This document shows, piece after piece, positions 1 to 7,445 of a stretch of 13,554 nucleotides of DNA. Below the pieces are notes generated by a model that was not told where the DNA came from, did no database searches, and saw only the letters and a list, made by a program, of their open reading frames with translations. The first letter of the stretch is position 1; each line of letters starts with the position of its first letter. The DNA is from HGM04593 sp964470845 (lineage in GTDB: Bacteria > Bacteroidota > Bacteroidia > Bacteroidales > Bacteroidaceae): the NCBI GenBank assembly GCA_964470845.1, contig CAYYEL010000058.1, forward strand, positions 1-13,554, in the 5' to 3' direction. A program made the position numbers and the translations under genes.

Positions 1-94
1 CAAAGTCGTGAGCAAGGAGGGAATTTTGTTGCACTTCTATCTTGACAGTATGTTTACTGCCGGTTATTTTAATCAATGGACTATTGATGCTGTT

Positions 95-1033
95 TTACTG
101 TTTATTCGACAAATAGCGTTCGGCCTCAAGCGCTGCACGGCATCCGCTTGCCGCAGCATTTATCGCCTGACGATAATGGGGGTCGGCAACATCACCCGCA
201 ACAAATACTCCGGGGACAATAGTCTTAACGCCACTTGCATCGGCTGGGACAAAATAGCCTGTTTCGTCGGTCTTTAGATATTTTTTAAAAATATCGCTAT
301 TGGGTTTATGTCCTATGGCAAGGAAAAAGCCGTCAATCGCAAGGTCGTAGTGCTTTTCGTCAGCCTCACCTTTACGCTTTACAAGATGCACACCCTCTAC
401 TCCATTCTCGCCAAACAGCCCTTCGGTATTATGCTCAAAGAGCACCTCAATTTTAGGGTTGCGCAGGGTTCTGTCTTGCATAGCCTTTGAGGCACGAAGA
501 TAGGGTTTACGCACAATAAGATACACCTTTGCAGCAAGTGAAGCAAGATAATTGGCCTCCTCGCAGGCTGTATCGCCACCACCGACAACGGCTACAATCT
601 TCTTACGATAGAAAAATCCATCGCAAGTTGCACAAGCACTCACTCCCATCCCCTGATATTTTGTCTCATCGGCAAGCCCCAGATATTTTGCAGCAGCTCC
701 TGTTGCAACAATCACAGTCTCGGCCTCTATTACCGTATTGTCATCAAGCGTTACCTTGTAAGGAAGAGCCTCAAAATCGACCTCTACGACACTGCCCGAG
801 CGAACATCCGCGCCTACATTTATCGCCTGCTGACGCATATTATCCATAAGCTCGGGGCCGGTTATTCCATTGGGGAATCCGGGAAAATTCTCAATCACAG
901 TAGTTGTTGTCAGCTGTCCACCGGGCTGCATACCCTCTATAAGGACAGGTGCAAGATTGGCACGTGAAGCATAAATTGCTGCTGTATAGCCGGCAGGCCC
1001 CGAACCAATAACCAAACACTTTGTTCTTTCCAT
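95..1033 (-). CDS. trxB: Thioredoxin-disulfide reductase (TrxB)
   Basis: A cytoplasmic FAD enzyme that uses NADPH to reduce thioredoxin. The 312-residue length is normal for the low-molecular-weight family. Visible motifs, in order, are the FAD-binding GSGPAG (residues 10-15), the redox-active CATC (134-137), the NADPH-binding GGGDTA (151-156), a VRKPYLR segment (174-180) in the place of the usual HRRxxxR that reads the NADPH 2'-phosphate, and the C-terminal FAD motif around GDVAD (280-284). The first His of that motif is Val here, while the basic residues are kept. It is the last gene of the ftsK/lolA/trxB minus-strand run, a grouping I remember from other Bacteroidales, but 219 bases separate it from lolA, so it may have its own promoter. 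The ATG start places the FAD motif at the usual distance from the N-terminus. Identification is secure. Confidence 0.97.
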   Translation of the reverse strand: MERTKCLVIGSGPAGYTAAIYASRANLAPVLIEGMQPGGQLTTTTVIENFPGFPNGITGPELMDNMRQQAINVGADVRSGSVVEVDFEALPYKVTLDDNTVIEAETVIVATGAAAKYLGLADETKYQGMGVSACATCDGFFYRKKIVAVVGGGDTACEEANYLASLAAKVYLIVRKPYLRASKAMQDRTLRNPKIEVLFEHNTEGLFGENGVEGVHLVKRKGEADEKHYDLAIDGFFLAIGHKPNSDIFKKYLKTDETGYFVPADASGVKTIVPGVFVAGDVADPHYRQAINAAASGCRAALEAERYLSNKQ

Positions 1034-1252
1034 ATTATCTATTTTAAATTGTTTACCTTAGAAGCTGTTTAAATTTCTAATAAAAGTTTTTCTTATATTA
1101 GAGGCCGTTATTTCGTTGTTTTTTTATATTTAAAATGCCTGTTCTCTTCTTTTCCTCGGTTACTTGAGGCCGACTTACGCGCCCTCAAAAATAATAAAAC
1201 ATCCTATATAAAAAACTTAACGATATAAAATTAAGCAGATTCTTAAAATATA
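1034..1252 (-). other. Long trxB upstream spacer with inverted repeats, possible structured leader
   Basis: This AT-rich spacer between lolA and trxB contains no gene but several paired segments. TTAGAA at 1058-1063 is complementary to TTCTAA at 1075-1080. TCTAATA at 1076-1082 is complementary to TATTAGA at 1096-1102. These two pairings use the same middle segment and cannot form together. TTGAGG at 1164-1169 pairs with CCTCAA at 1183-1188. The heptamer GAGGCCG occurs twice, at 1101-1107 and 1166-1172. On the minus strand a TATTTTTG sequence (1186-1193) fits the Bacteroidota -7 consensus TAnnTTTG, with no good -33 TTTG behind it; a start there would give a leader of roughly 150 bases. The pairings are seen; a regulatory role is inference, and the stretch could instead be a dispersed intergenic repeat. 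Confidence 0.4.
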
Positions 1253-1894
1253 TTATCGCATATCTATAACCTCGGCGTTGGGATAATCGTTCACAGGACA
1301 CACAAAAATCTCGTCTGCAAACTTACACCCTCCCTTGTATTTCTTTATTTCTATATTTATACATCCATTATCACCCATATCAAGCTGCATCTTTAGCGGT
1401 TGCAAAGTAGCCTTATCAATGTACAATACCACTTTACCAAACTCGCCATTATCGTCTGTGGGCAGCAGCGTAACGACGTTGACGGCCTCCTCGGCACTCA
1501 GCGAGCTCTTGTAACCGCCCTTATAGAGCTGCATAATGTGCAGAGGCGATAGATTCTGCGCCTCCTCGCTCTCGGCATCGGTAATATAAATTTCATCGGT
1601 CTGTCCCGAGTAATTCCACTGCCGAGTGCCGTCGCACCATATTTTCAGATGCTCAAGAAGCAATGCGAAGCGCTCCTTATCCTTAGCTTCAAGGCTGCAA
1701 TCGGCATAAAAGACACCTTTCTCGGCAACCGACCGCTCACCGTTTGCATTATAGAGCGAATACTCAAAATCCATCTGCACACCCGTGTCGGCTTTTATCT
1801 GAGCCACAGCCTTATCGAGCAATTTCACGGCGCCACCATCGGCACACGCCAACAGAGGAACAAACATCAAGAATATAATAAGCACCCTTCTCAT
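1253..1894 (-). CDS. lolA: LolA-like outer-membrane lipoprotein carrier protein
   Basis: Likely a periplasmic carrier that receives lipoproteins released from the inner membrane and hands them to the outer membrane. The 213-residue length, an N-terminal signal peptide and a beta-rich body with phrases such as KGVFYAD and PLKMQLD match LolA-like proteins of Bacteroidota, which are quite diverged from the E. coli protein. The signal segment (residues 2-16) ends in a region that can be read two ways: A-C-A before Asp19 is a good signal peptidase I site, while L-L-A-C17 resembles a lipobox. A soluble carrier would need the first. Ten bases separate it from ftsK upstream, so the two are almost certainly co-transcribed. 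Family assignment rests partly on the conserved ftsK-lolA-trxB gene order; the exact substrate range is unknown. Confidence 0.78.
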   Translation of the reverse strand: MRRVLIIFLMFVPLLACADGGAVKLLDKAVAQIKADTGVQMDFEYSLYNANGERSVAEKGVFYADCSLEAKDKERFALLLEHLKIWCDGTRQWNYSGQTDEIYITDAESEEAQNLSPLHIMQLYKGGYKSSLSAEEAVNVVTLLPTDDNGEFGKVVLYIDKATLQPLKMQLDMGDNGCINIEIKKYKGGCKFADEIFVCPVNDYPNAEVIDMR

Positions 1895-1904
1895 CGGCCT
1901 TCAC

Positions 1905-4445
1905 TTAATTGTTATTCGACAAAAGAGATTTTAGACGGAATTCAAGGTCGGCCTCATCAGGACACAACACCTGACGCGGCTTACTTCCATCCTGTTCGCC
2001 CACAATTCCTGTCCTGCACAACTGATCCATAATACGCCCTGCACGATTGAATCCGACATTGAATTTACGTTGCAGAAGCGACACCGAGCCCTGCTGATGC
2101 AACACCACTGTGCGTGCAGCCTCGGCAAACAACTCGTCGAGCTTGCCCACCGAGCCACCATCGGCACGTGCCGCCGAGGATGCGCCGCCACTCTCACCCG
2201 CTGCCTCGTCGGGCTCGGGAAGAATATAGGCCGACGTATATCCCTGCTGTTTAGCGATGTGTGCACACACGCGTTCAACCTCTTTTGTCTCAATTAGCGC
2301 ACACTGCACGCGCACCGGGTCATTACCCGCAAGGAACAACATATCGCCCCTACCCTGCAACTGATTGGCACCGGTGCGTTCAAGAATTGTACGCGAGTCA
2401 ATCTGCGAGATTACGCGGAACGCCATACGTGCGGGGAAGTTAGCTTTAATTGTACCGGTAATAATATTCGTTGTCGGACGCTGCGTTGCAATTATCATAT
2501 GAATACCCACTGCACGCGCTTTCTGCGCAATACGCGCAATCGGTTGTTCCACCTCTTTTCCGGCAGTCATCATAAGATCGCCATACTCGTCGATAATCAC
2601 AACAATATAAGGCATAAAGCGATGCCCTTTTGTAGGCAACAGCTGCTTGTTCAGGAATTTTTCGTTATATTCCTTTACCGAACGTACGCTTGCAGCCATC
2701 AACAGACGGTAGCGATTGTCCATCTCGGTACACAACGATTTAAGCGTACGCACCACCTTAGAAACGTCTGTAATAATAGGTTCATCCTCATCCTCCAATT
2801 TAGCAAGGAAATGCTTCTCAATAACCTTATAAAGACTGAGCTCGACCATTTTAGGGTCAACCATCACAAATTTCAGATAAGCCGGATGCATTTTAAAGAG
2901 CAAAGAGGTAATAATCGCATTCAAGCCTACCGATTTTCCCATACCCGTAGCACCGGCAACAAGCAGGTGAGGCATCTTTGCCATATCAACCATAAACACC
3001 TCGTTCGAGATTGTCTTTCCAAGCGCCAGCGGAAGCGCCATATCAGTCTCCTTGAATTTGCGACTGTTAAGCAGAGACATCATCGGCACAATCTGTTTGT
3101 TGGCATTAGGAACCTCAATACCGATAGTACCCTTTCCGGGGATAGGCGCAATAATACGAATACAAAGAGCCGACAGCGACATTGCAATATCATCCTCAAG
3201 ATTGCGTATTTTCGAGATACGCACACCGGGGGCCGGAGTAATCTCGTACAGAGTAATTGTGGGACCCACAGTTGCCTTAATAGAGCTAATTTCAATGTCA
3301 AAATCGCGCAATACACGTACAATCTCCTCCTTTTTCACATTCTGCTCATTCATATCAATTGCCTGAGCCGTATTTTCATACTTATCAAGAAGGTCTATTG
3401 TAGGAGGCTTATAATAGCTTAATTCATCTTTGGGATTAAGCGGACGCAACATATCACCGCCCATATCCTCATCGCCGGCAGCCTGTTCAATATTCATTTC
3501 AATCCCGTCGTCGGTGCTATTGGCATTATTAAGCTGCGCCATACGGTCGAATTGACGTGCAAGCTCATCATCATCGACAGACGCAACAGAGCCCTCTTCC
3601 TCGGGCGCTGTTTCACCCTCAATATCCTCATCGTCGCCGGCAGGAATTTCAATCTCAATATCATCATGGGGCACTGTATCATCATCAAGAGGCAGATCAA
3701 CAACAATCTCCTCTTCTTCGGTATTTTCAATATCAGCCTCAGCAACCGACGGCTTGTCCAAAGCAACCTCCGCCTCCTCGACAGGTTGCTCGTATCCGTC
3801 AGTTTCCGCCTCTTCAGCCTCAGCCTCGGGAACAACCTCTGCTGGCTTTCTCTTTATAAATCCAAGAGAGAATAACTTACGCAGCCACACAATAGTCTCG
3901 CGAGTAATATAAATCATAAAGAACAACAAAGATACCGCAAGCAACAAAAATACACCTACAGCACCAATCTGCAACTCAAGCCAACGGACAACATTCTCGC
4001 CGTGAGCACCACCGGGCGTCATAAAGGCCAAATCATCGAAAATAAATCCGAAGAACAGCGAACCCCATATAATTCCAAATGCAACACCTATGCACCATTT
4101 CATAAGCGGAGGACGTCGCAAAGACATCAAGCGCAATGCCACAACTACCATCAAAGGAACAATAAACACCGACGACCATCCGAAACAGTCGTTCACAAGA
4201 TAGCTTGCCACAATAGCTCCACTCTTACCGGTACTGTTCTCAACCTCCTCGGCAACAGCCGTAGCAGCATCAATCGCACTCTGGTCGGCTCCACCCGACG
4301 AAAAGAACGAAAGAAACGAAAAACAGAAGAAAACCGCCAAAGCAGCAACCACCACTCCTGCCACAAAAGTAGTATTAGGCGACTTCACATATTCGAGTGC
4401 ACGTTCCATCACACTCGGTTCTTTAACCGTATTTTTCTTTGCCAT
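1905..4445 (-). CDS. ftsK: DNA translocase FtsK
   Basis: A septum-anchored hexameric ATPase that pumps chromosomal DNA during the last step of segregation and activates dimer resolution by XerCD. The 846 residues divide into four hydrophobic membrane segments (about 27-49, 91-108, 116-136 and 160-180), a strongly acidic linker (about 203-335), and the motor. The motor shows Walker A GATGMGKS (498-505) and Walker B with VVIIDE (615-620). The C-terminal winged-helix gamma domain (about 768-828) should read polar DNA motifs and contact XerD. A short Ser/Gly/Ala-rich hinge (about 748-766) links motor and gamma domain. The length is typical for Bacteroidota, whose linker is shorter than that of E. 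coli. The ATG start gives the common MAKK N-terminus. It heads the minus-strand run with lolA and perhaps trxB. Identification is secure. Confidence 0.98.
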   Translation of the reverse strand: MAKKNTVKEPSVMERALEYVKSPNTTFVAGVVVAALAVFFCFSFLSFFSSGGADQSAIDAATAVAEEVENSTGKSGAIVASYLVNDCFGWSSVFIVPLMVVVALRLMSLRRPPLMKWCIGVAFGIIWGSLFFGFIFDDLAFMTPGGAHGENVVRWLELQIGAVGVFLLLAVSLLFFMIYITRETIVWLRKLFSLGFIKRKPAEVVPEAEAEEAETDGYEQPVEEAEVALDKPSVAEADIENTEEEEIVVDLPLDDDTVPHDDIEIEIPAGDDEDIEGETAPEEEGSVASVDDDELARQFDRMAQLNNANSTDDGIEMNIEQAAGDEDMGGDMLRPLNPKDELSYYKPPTIDLLDKYENTAQAIDMNEQNVKKEEIVRVLRDFDIEISSIKATVGPTITLYEITPAPGVRISKIRNLEDDIAMSLSALCIRIIAPIPGKGTIGIEVPNANKQIVPMMSLLNSRKFKETDMALPLALGKTISNEVFMVDMAKMPHLLVAGATGMGKSVGLNAIITSLLFKMHPAYLKFVMVDPKMVELSLYKVIEKHFLAKLEDEDEPIITDVSKVVRTLKSLCTEMDNRYRLLMAASVRSVKEYNEKFLNKQLLPTKGHRFMPYIVVIIDEYGDLMMTAGKEVEQPIARIAQKARAVGIHMIIATQRPTTNIITGTIKANFPARMAFRVISQIDSRTILERTGANQLQGRGDMLFLAGNDPVRVQCALIETKEVERVCAHIAKQQGYTSAYILPEPDEAAGESGGASSAARADGGSVGKLDELFAEAARTVVLHQQGSVSLLQRKFNVGFNRAGRIMDQLCRTGIVGEQDGSKPRQVLCPDEADLEFRLKSLLSNNN

Positions 4446-4553
4446 ATAAATTTACTCCACTGAATTCTACAAAAAGACGCAATGCATTATCAATCACTCC
4501 ATAAGGGCATTATAAAGACCAAAAGTCCGCCATAAGCCCTAAATTAGCAAGCG

Positions 4554-4561
4554 CGAAGATA
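4554..4561 (-). promoter_or_regulatory. Candidate -7 element for the ftsK operon
   Basis: Read on the minus strand this is TATCTTCG, one base off the Bacteroidota -7 consensus TAnnTTTG. It lies about 110 bases upstream of the ftsK start. No TTTG is present at the -33 distance; the region there is an A/T run. It sits back to back with a similar element for the plus-strand operon at 4607-4614, as expected of a divergent promoter region. Confidence 0.4.
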
Positions 4562-4606
4562 GTAAAAAAATAAATAATAATACAGCAGTGCTACACTATT
4601 TTTTTG

Positions 4607-4614
4607 TAACTTCG
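4607..4614 (+). promoter_or_regulatory. Candidate -7 element for the DUF5063-exonuclease-rlmI operon
   Basis: TAACTTCG, one base off TAnnTTTG, followed by CGGCAT and an A-rich stretch leading to the ATG at 4640. A transcript starting a few bases downstream would have a leader of about 20 bases. There is no TTTG at the -33 position. The same T-to-C change is seen in the opposite-facing ftsK element, so this genome may tolerate TTCG. Confidence 0.4.
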
Positions 4615-4639
4615 CGGCATATTACAAAAAAGCAAAATA

Positions 4640-5206
4640 ATGACCGAGAACGAAAGTATAGTATTTTCGCGTAACACCGTCGAATTTGTTACCGTAGCAG
4701 CCGAGTATTGCGCCTATTTAGAGCGTTCGGGCGAGCTTGAGCGTAAAGAATTTGTCAGCACAATGCTCAAACTACTGCCACTGCTTTATATAAAAGCCCA
4801 GATGCTCCCCGACGACGAACCCATAAACGACACCGACACACTCGAAGACTTTGTAACCGAAGAGAGCTACGAGGTGCTGCGCATCACCCTCGCCGAGCTT
4901 CTTGGCAGTCGCGACGCCTACCTCGATGTATTTGTCGATGAGATGCGATACAGCGACACCCCTATAACAAAAAACATCTCCGAAGACCTTGCCGACATTT
5001 ATCAGGACATAAAAAATTTCATCTGCCTGTTCAAATTAGGCATAAACGAAACAATGCACGACGCCATACTCCTGTGCCGCGAACATTTCGGCCGATATTG
5101 GGGACAAACACTTGTAAACACACTCCGCGCCCTTCACGAAATAGAATACAACAGCCCCGAGGGGGACGACAGCGAGGAGCAAAACCAACAAAATGACGAA
5201 TTTTAA
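4640..5206 (+). CDS. DUF5063 domain-containing protein, function unknown
   Basis: A 188-residue soluble protein with no signal peptide or membrane segment. I recognise it as the DUF5063 family, which I know from Bacteroidales chromosomes in this same position before an exonuclease and an rRNA methyltransferase. The sequence looks all-helical, is rich in acidic residues, and ends in a polar Asp/Glu/Gln/Asn tail (about 173-188). No catalytic motif could be seen. Conserved-looking stretches include FVTVAAEYCAYLE (16-28) and LPLLYIKAQMLP (46-57) near the N-terminus. It is the first gene of a tight operon; its last codons overlap the start of the exonuclease, so translation of the two is probably coupled. 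That suggests an accessory or adaptor role for the exonuclease or for rRNA processing, but this is inference only. An A-rich leader rather than a Shine-Dalgarno site precedes the ATG. Confidence 0.85.
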   Translation: MTENESIVFSRNTVEFVTVAAEYCAYLERSGELERKEFVSTMLKLLPLLYIKAQMLPDDEPINDTDTLEDFVTEESYEVLRITLAELLGSRDAYLDVFVDEMRYSDTPITKNISEDLADIYQDIKNFICLFKLGINETMHDAILLCREHFGRYWGQTLVNTLRALHEIEYNSPEGDDSEEQNQQNDEF

Positions 5207-5774
5207 ACCACACATAGAGAAAAGCGAAATACAGACAATGCCCACCGCCCTTTTCCAAGGACGCATCATTGTCATCGACACCCCCGCCGAAGCCGAAAAA
5301 GCAGCAAAAGCCCTCTCGGGCGAGACACTCATAGGCATAGACACCGAAACACGCCCCTCATTCAAGAAAGGCGTGCACTACAACGTATCACTATTGCAAA
5401 TGAGCACCACAGACACCTGCTTCCTCTTCAGGCTGAACCGTATAGGACTACCGGCACCCCTCATAGCCCTGTTCGAAGATAGCAAGATACTTAAAATAGG
5501 CCTGTCGCTGCACGACGACTATCAAGCCCTCGCCAAGCGCAAGCGCTTCACCCCCCGAGGCTTCTTCGACCTTCAGAAACACGTCAGCAACTACGGTATC
5601 GAAGAGATGAGCCTGCAAAAGATATTTGCCATAATATTCGGGCAACGCATCTCGAAGAGCCAACAGCTGACCAACTGGGACGCCGACGTACTCACCGACA
5701 AACAAAAGCTATACGCAGCCACCGACGCGTGGGCCTGCCTAACCATATACAAACAACTGCAACACATAAAATAA
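5193..5774 (+). CDS. DEDDy-type 3'-5' exonuclease (RNase D/WRN-like fold)
   Basis: A single-domain 193-residue exonuclease expected to remove nucleotides from the 3' end of nucleic acid with two metal ions. The four-acid set is visible: Exo I IGIDTET with Asp50 and Glu52, Exo II GLSLHDD with Asp109 the best match, and Exo III YAATD with Tyr174 and Asp178, which makes it the DEDDy subtype. It lacks the HRDC domains of full RNase D. The ATG at 5193 overlaps the upstream gene by 14 bases; an alternative ATG at 5238 would leave a 31-base gap, but the longer start keeps an N-terminal SEIQ..P segment that resembles what I remember of Bacteroides homologues. The next gene begins 9 bases after the stop. 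Co-operonic placement with an rRNA methyltransferase suggests RNA rather than DNA as substrate, which is inference. The C-rich codon use matches its neighbours. Confidence 0.9.
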   Translation: MTNFKPHIEKSEIQTMPTALFQGRIIVIDTPAEAEKAAKALSGETLIGIDTETRPSFKKGVHYNVSLLQMSTTDTCFLFRLNRIGLPAPLIALFEDSKILKIGLSLHDDYQALAKRKRFTPRGFFDLQKHVSNYGIEEMSLQKIFAIIFGQRISKSQQLTNWDADVLTDKQKLYAATDAWACLTIYKQLQHIK

Positions 5775-5783
5775 CAAATATAA

Positions 5784-6965
5784 ATGGAAAAAGCCGTAAT
5801 ACTGAAAAAAGGCAAGGAAGAGTCGCTCCAACGCTTCCACCCGTGGATATTCTCGGGCGCAATACAACGCATCGTAGGCAATCCCGACGAAGGCGATGCT
5901 GTTACCGTCTATACCAACGACCACAAGTTCATTGCCCGCGGACACGTACAAGTAGGCAGCATAGCCGTACGTGTACTCACATTCGCCGACGAGCCCATCG
6001 ACATTGAATTTTGGCGTCGTCGCCTATCCACCGCCTACCATCTGCGCCGCAGCATAGGCCTTGCAGACAACCCCACAAACGACACCTACCGCCTTGTACA
6101 CGGCGAAGGCGATTCACTGCCCGGCCTCATCATCGACATCTACGGCGACACAGCCGTAATGCAGGCCCACAGCGTCGGAATGCACGTCAATCGCAGCATT
6201 ATAGCCCAAGTACTAAAAGAGACCTTAGGCGAAAGCCTTAACAACATATATTACAAGTCGGACACCACCCTCCCCTACAAAGCCGATATTAACAAAGACA
6301 ACGGCTATCTACTGGGCGGGAACGCAAGCAACGTATCAACCGAATACGGACTAAAATTCCACATCGACTGGTTACGCGGCCAAAAGACAGGATTTTTTGT
6401 CGATCAGCGCGAGAACCGCAAGCTGCTCGAACAATATGCCAAAGGACGTAAACTACTGAATATGTTCTGCTACACGGGCGGATTTTCAATCTACGCCCTG
6501 CGTGGCGACGCCGAGCTTGTCCACTCGGTCGATAGCTCGGCAAAAGCCATCGACCTCACCAACGCCAACGTCGCAATAAACTTCCCCGACGACACACGCC
6601 ACGCAGCCTACGCCGAGGATGCTTTCGACTACCTTGAACGAATGGGCAACAACTACGACCTTATCATCCTCGACCCACCCGCCTTTGCCAAGCACCGCGA
6701 CAGCCTTCGCAACGCCCTTATAGGCTACCGCCGCCTCAACGCAAAAGCCATCGAAAAGATACAACCCGGCGGCATATTATTCACATTCTCCTGCTCACAA
6801 GTAGTGAGTAAAGAACATTTCCGCACCGCAGTGTTCACCGCAGCAGCCATTGCCAAGCGCAATGTACGCATCCTGCATCAGTTGACACAACCGGCCGACC
6901 ACCCCGTAAACATCTACCACCCCGAAGGCGAATACCTCAAAGGCTTAGTACTTTATGTAGAATAA
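5784..6965 (+). CDS. rlmI: RlmI-like class I SAM-dependent 23S rRNA methyltransferase
   Basis: Probably methylates a cytosine at C5 in 23S rRNA; E. coli RlmI acts on C1962. The 393 residues start with a PUA RNA-binding domain (about 3-75), followed by a linker domain and a Rossmann methyltransferase domain. Visible motifs are GFFVDQREN (203-211), the SAM-binding motif LLNMFCYTGGF (224-234), LDPPAF (296-301), and FSCS (335-338) containing Cys337, the candidate catalytic cysteine of m5C enzymes. Length and order match the family (E. coli RlmI is 396 residues). It is the last gene of the DUF5063-exonuclease operon, with a 9-base gap. No clear terminator follows, so transcripts may continue into rpmE2. 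The enzyme class is firm; the exact target base is inferred from family membership. Confidence 0.92.
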   Translation: MEKAVILKKGKEESLQRFHPWIFSGAIQRIVGNPDEGDAVTVYTNDHKFIARGHVQVGSIAVRVLTFADEPIDIEFWRRRLSTAYHLRRSIGLADNPTNDTYRLVHGEGDSLPGLIIDIYGDTAVMQAHSVGMHVNRSIIAQVLKETLGESLNNIYYKSDTTLPYKADINKDNGYLLGGNASNVSTEYGLKFHIDWLRGQKTGFFVDQRENRKLLEQYAKGRKLLNMFCYTGGFSIYALRGDAELVHSVDSSAKAIDLTNANVAINFPDDTRHAAYAEDAFDYLERMGNNYDLIILDPPAFAKHRDSLRNALIGYRRLNAKAIEKIQPGGILFTFSCSQVVSKEHFRTAVFTAAAIAKRNVRILHQLTQPADHPVNIYHPEGEYLKGLVLYVE

Positions 6966-6988
6966 ACAAAACTTTTCCTCTTAAATAT

Positions 6989-7019
6989 TTTGCCAAACAA
7001 AAGATAATCGCTATCTTTG
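6989..7019 (+). promoter_or_regulatory. Bacteroidota-type promoter of rpmE2
   Basis: A -33 box TTTG (6989-6992), a 19-base spacer, and a -7 box TATCTTTG (7012-7019) match the Bacteroidota sigma-ABfr consensus exactly. Transcription should start near 7025-7028, giving an AT-rich leader of about 60 bases before the rpmE2 ATG. It is the best promoter match found in the window and shows that rpmE2 is expressed independently of rlmI. Confidence 0.85.
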
Positions 7020-7089
7020 CACCTCGAAAAGCCATTACACTACATTTTGTTACCAGCAAAGTAAAAATTAAATTAAAAAATATACTACA

Positions 7090-7344
7090 ATGAAAAAAGA
7101 CATCCATCCCGCAGGATACCGTCCCGTTGTATTTAAAGATATGTCAAACGGTGATTGTTTCCTTTCACAATCTTGCTGCAACACAAAGGACACAATTGAG
7201 TTCGAGGGCGAGACTTACCCCCTTGTAAAACTTGAGATTTCTAATACTTCTCACCCCTTCTACACAGGTAAGGCTAAGCTTGTCGATACAGCCGGTCGCG
7301 TTGATAAGTTCATGAGCCGTTACGGCAAGACAATGAAGAAGTAA
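7090..7344 (+). CDS. rpmE2: 50S ribosomal protein L31 type B
   Basis: An 84-residue component of the large ribosomal subunit that bridges towards the 30S head. The phrases IHP (5-7), RPVVFKD (11-17), EFEGETYPLV (38-47) and SHPFYTGK (54-61) are diagnostic of type B (RpmE2/YkgM) L31, which lacks the zinc-binding Cys pairs of type A. Three cysteines are present (23, 29 and 30) but not in the CxxC spacing of the zinc form. It has its own strong promoter and terminator and so forms a single-gene unit. Codon choice (CGT, GGT, GTT, CTT) differs from the C-ending codons of the flanking operons, as expected for a highly expressed gene. In many bacteria the type B form replaces the zinc form under zinc limitation; here it may be the only L31, as appears usual in Bacteroidales. 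Confidence 0.97.
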   Translation: MKKDIHPAGYRPVVFKDMSNGDCFLSQSCCNTKDTIEFEGETYPLVKLEISNTSHPFYTGKAKLVDTAGRVDKFMSRYGKTMKK

Positions 7345-7368
7345 ATCTTTTTCTCAGGACAAATGCAG

Positions 7369-7404
7369 GGTGTATTAAGAAATTCTTAATACACCTTATT
7401 TTAT
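7369..7404 (+). terminator. Intrinsic terminator after rpmE2
   Basis: GGTGTATTAAG (7369-7379) pairs perfectly with CTTAATACACC (7385-7395) around a five-base AAATT loop, and a T-rich run (TTATTTTATT) follows. It lies 24 bases past the rpmE2 stop. The stem is AT-rich in its upper half but long. Confidence 0.8.
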
Positions 7405-7405
7405 T

Positions 7406-7416
7406 AACACCCCACC
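7406..7416 (+). repeat. 11-base direct repeat, left copy, flanking the nuclease gene
   Basis: AACACCCCACC, identical to 8344-8354. The pair brackets the nuclease gene, with this copy 29 bases before its ATG. The bases on each side of the two copies differ, so the identity is exactly 11 bases. It may be a target-site duplication, a recombination scar, or chance. Confidence 0.6.
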
Positions 7417-7445
7417 AATGTCAAATTTTATTACTCGATAATAAA

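Noticed and set aside
1..94. Tail of a convergent plus-strand gene (frame 1 open to a stop at 43-45) and a weak trxB terminator (ATCAAT 72-77 with ATTGAT 83-88).
   Set aside because: Fourteen codons are too few to recognise any protein, and the 6-base AT stem has no proper T run after it on the minus strand.
8..277. An 89-codon open frame on the plus strand starting with GTG.
   Set aside because: Most of it overlaps the C-terminus of trxB on the opposite strand, and it shows no domain.
2499..3422. A 307-codon open frame on the plus strand.
   Set aside because: It is entirely antisense to the ftsK motor region, is His/Arg/Asn-rich with no recognisable domain, and arises from ftsK codon use.
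4499..4540. Direct repeat CCATAAG (4499-4505, 4530-4536) and AGGGC/GCCCT arms in the ftsK/DUF5063 spacer.
   Set aside because: They are too short and too close to chance expectation in a 194-base AT-rich spacer to call an operator.
5238..5774. Shorter start for the exonuclease at ATG 5238.
   Set aside because: The upstream ATG keeps an N-terminal segment resembling homologues and gives an overlap typical of coupled genes; the shorter form cannot be fully excluded.
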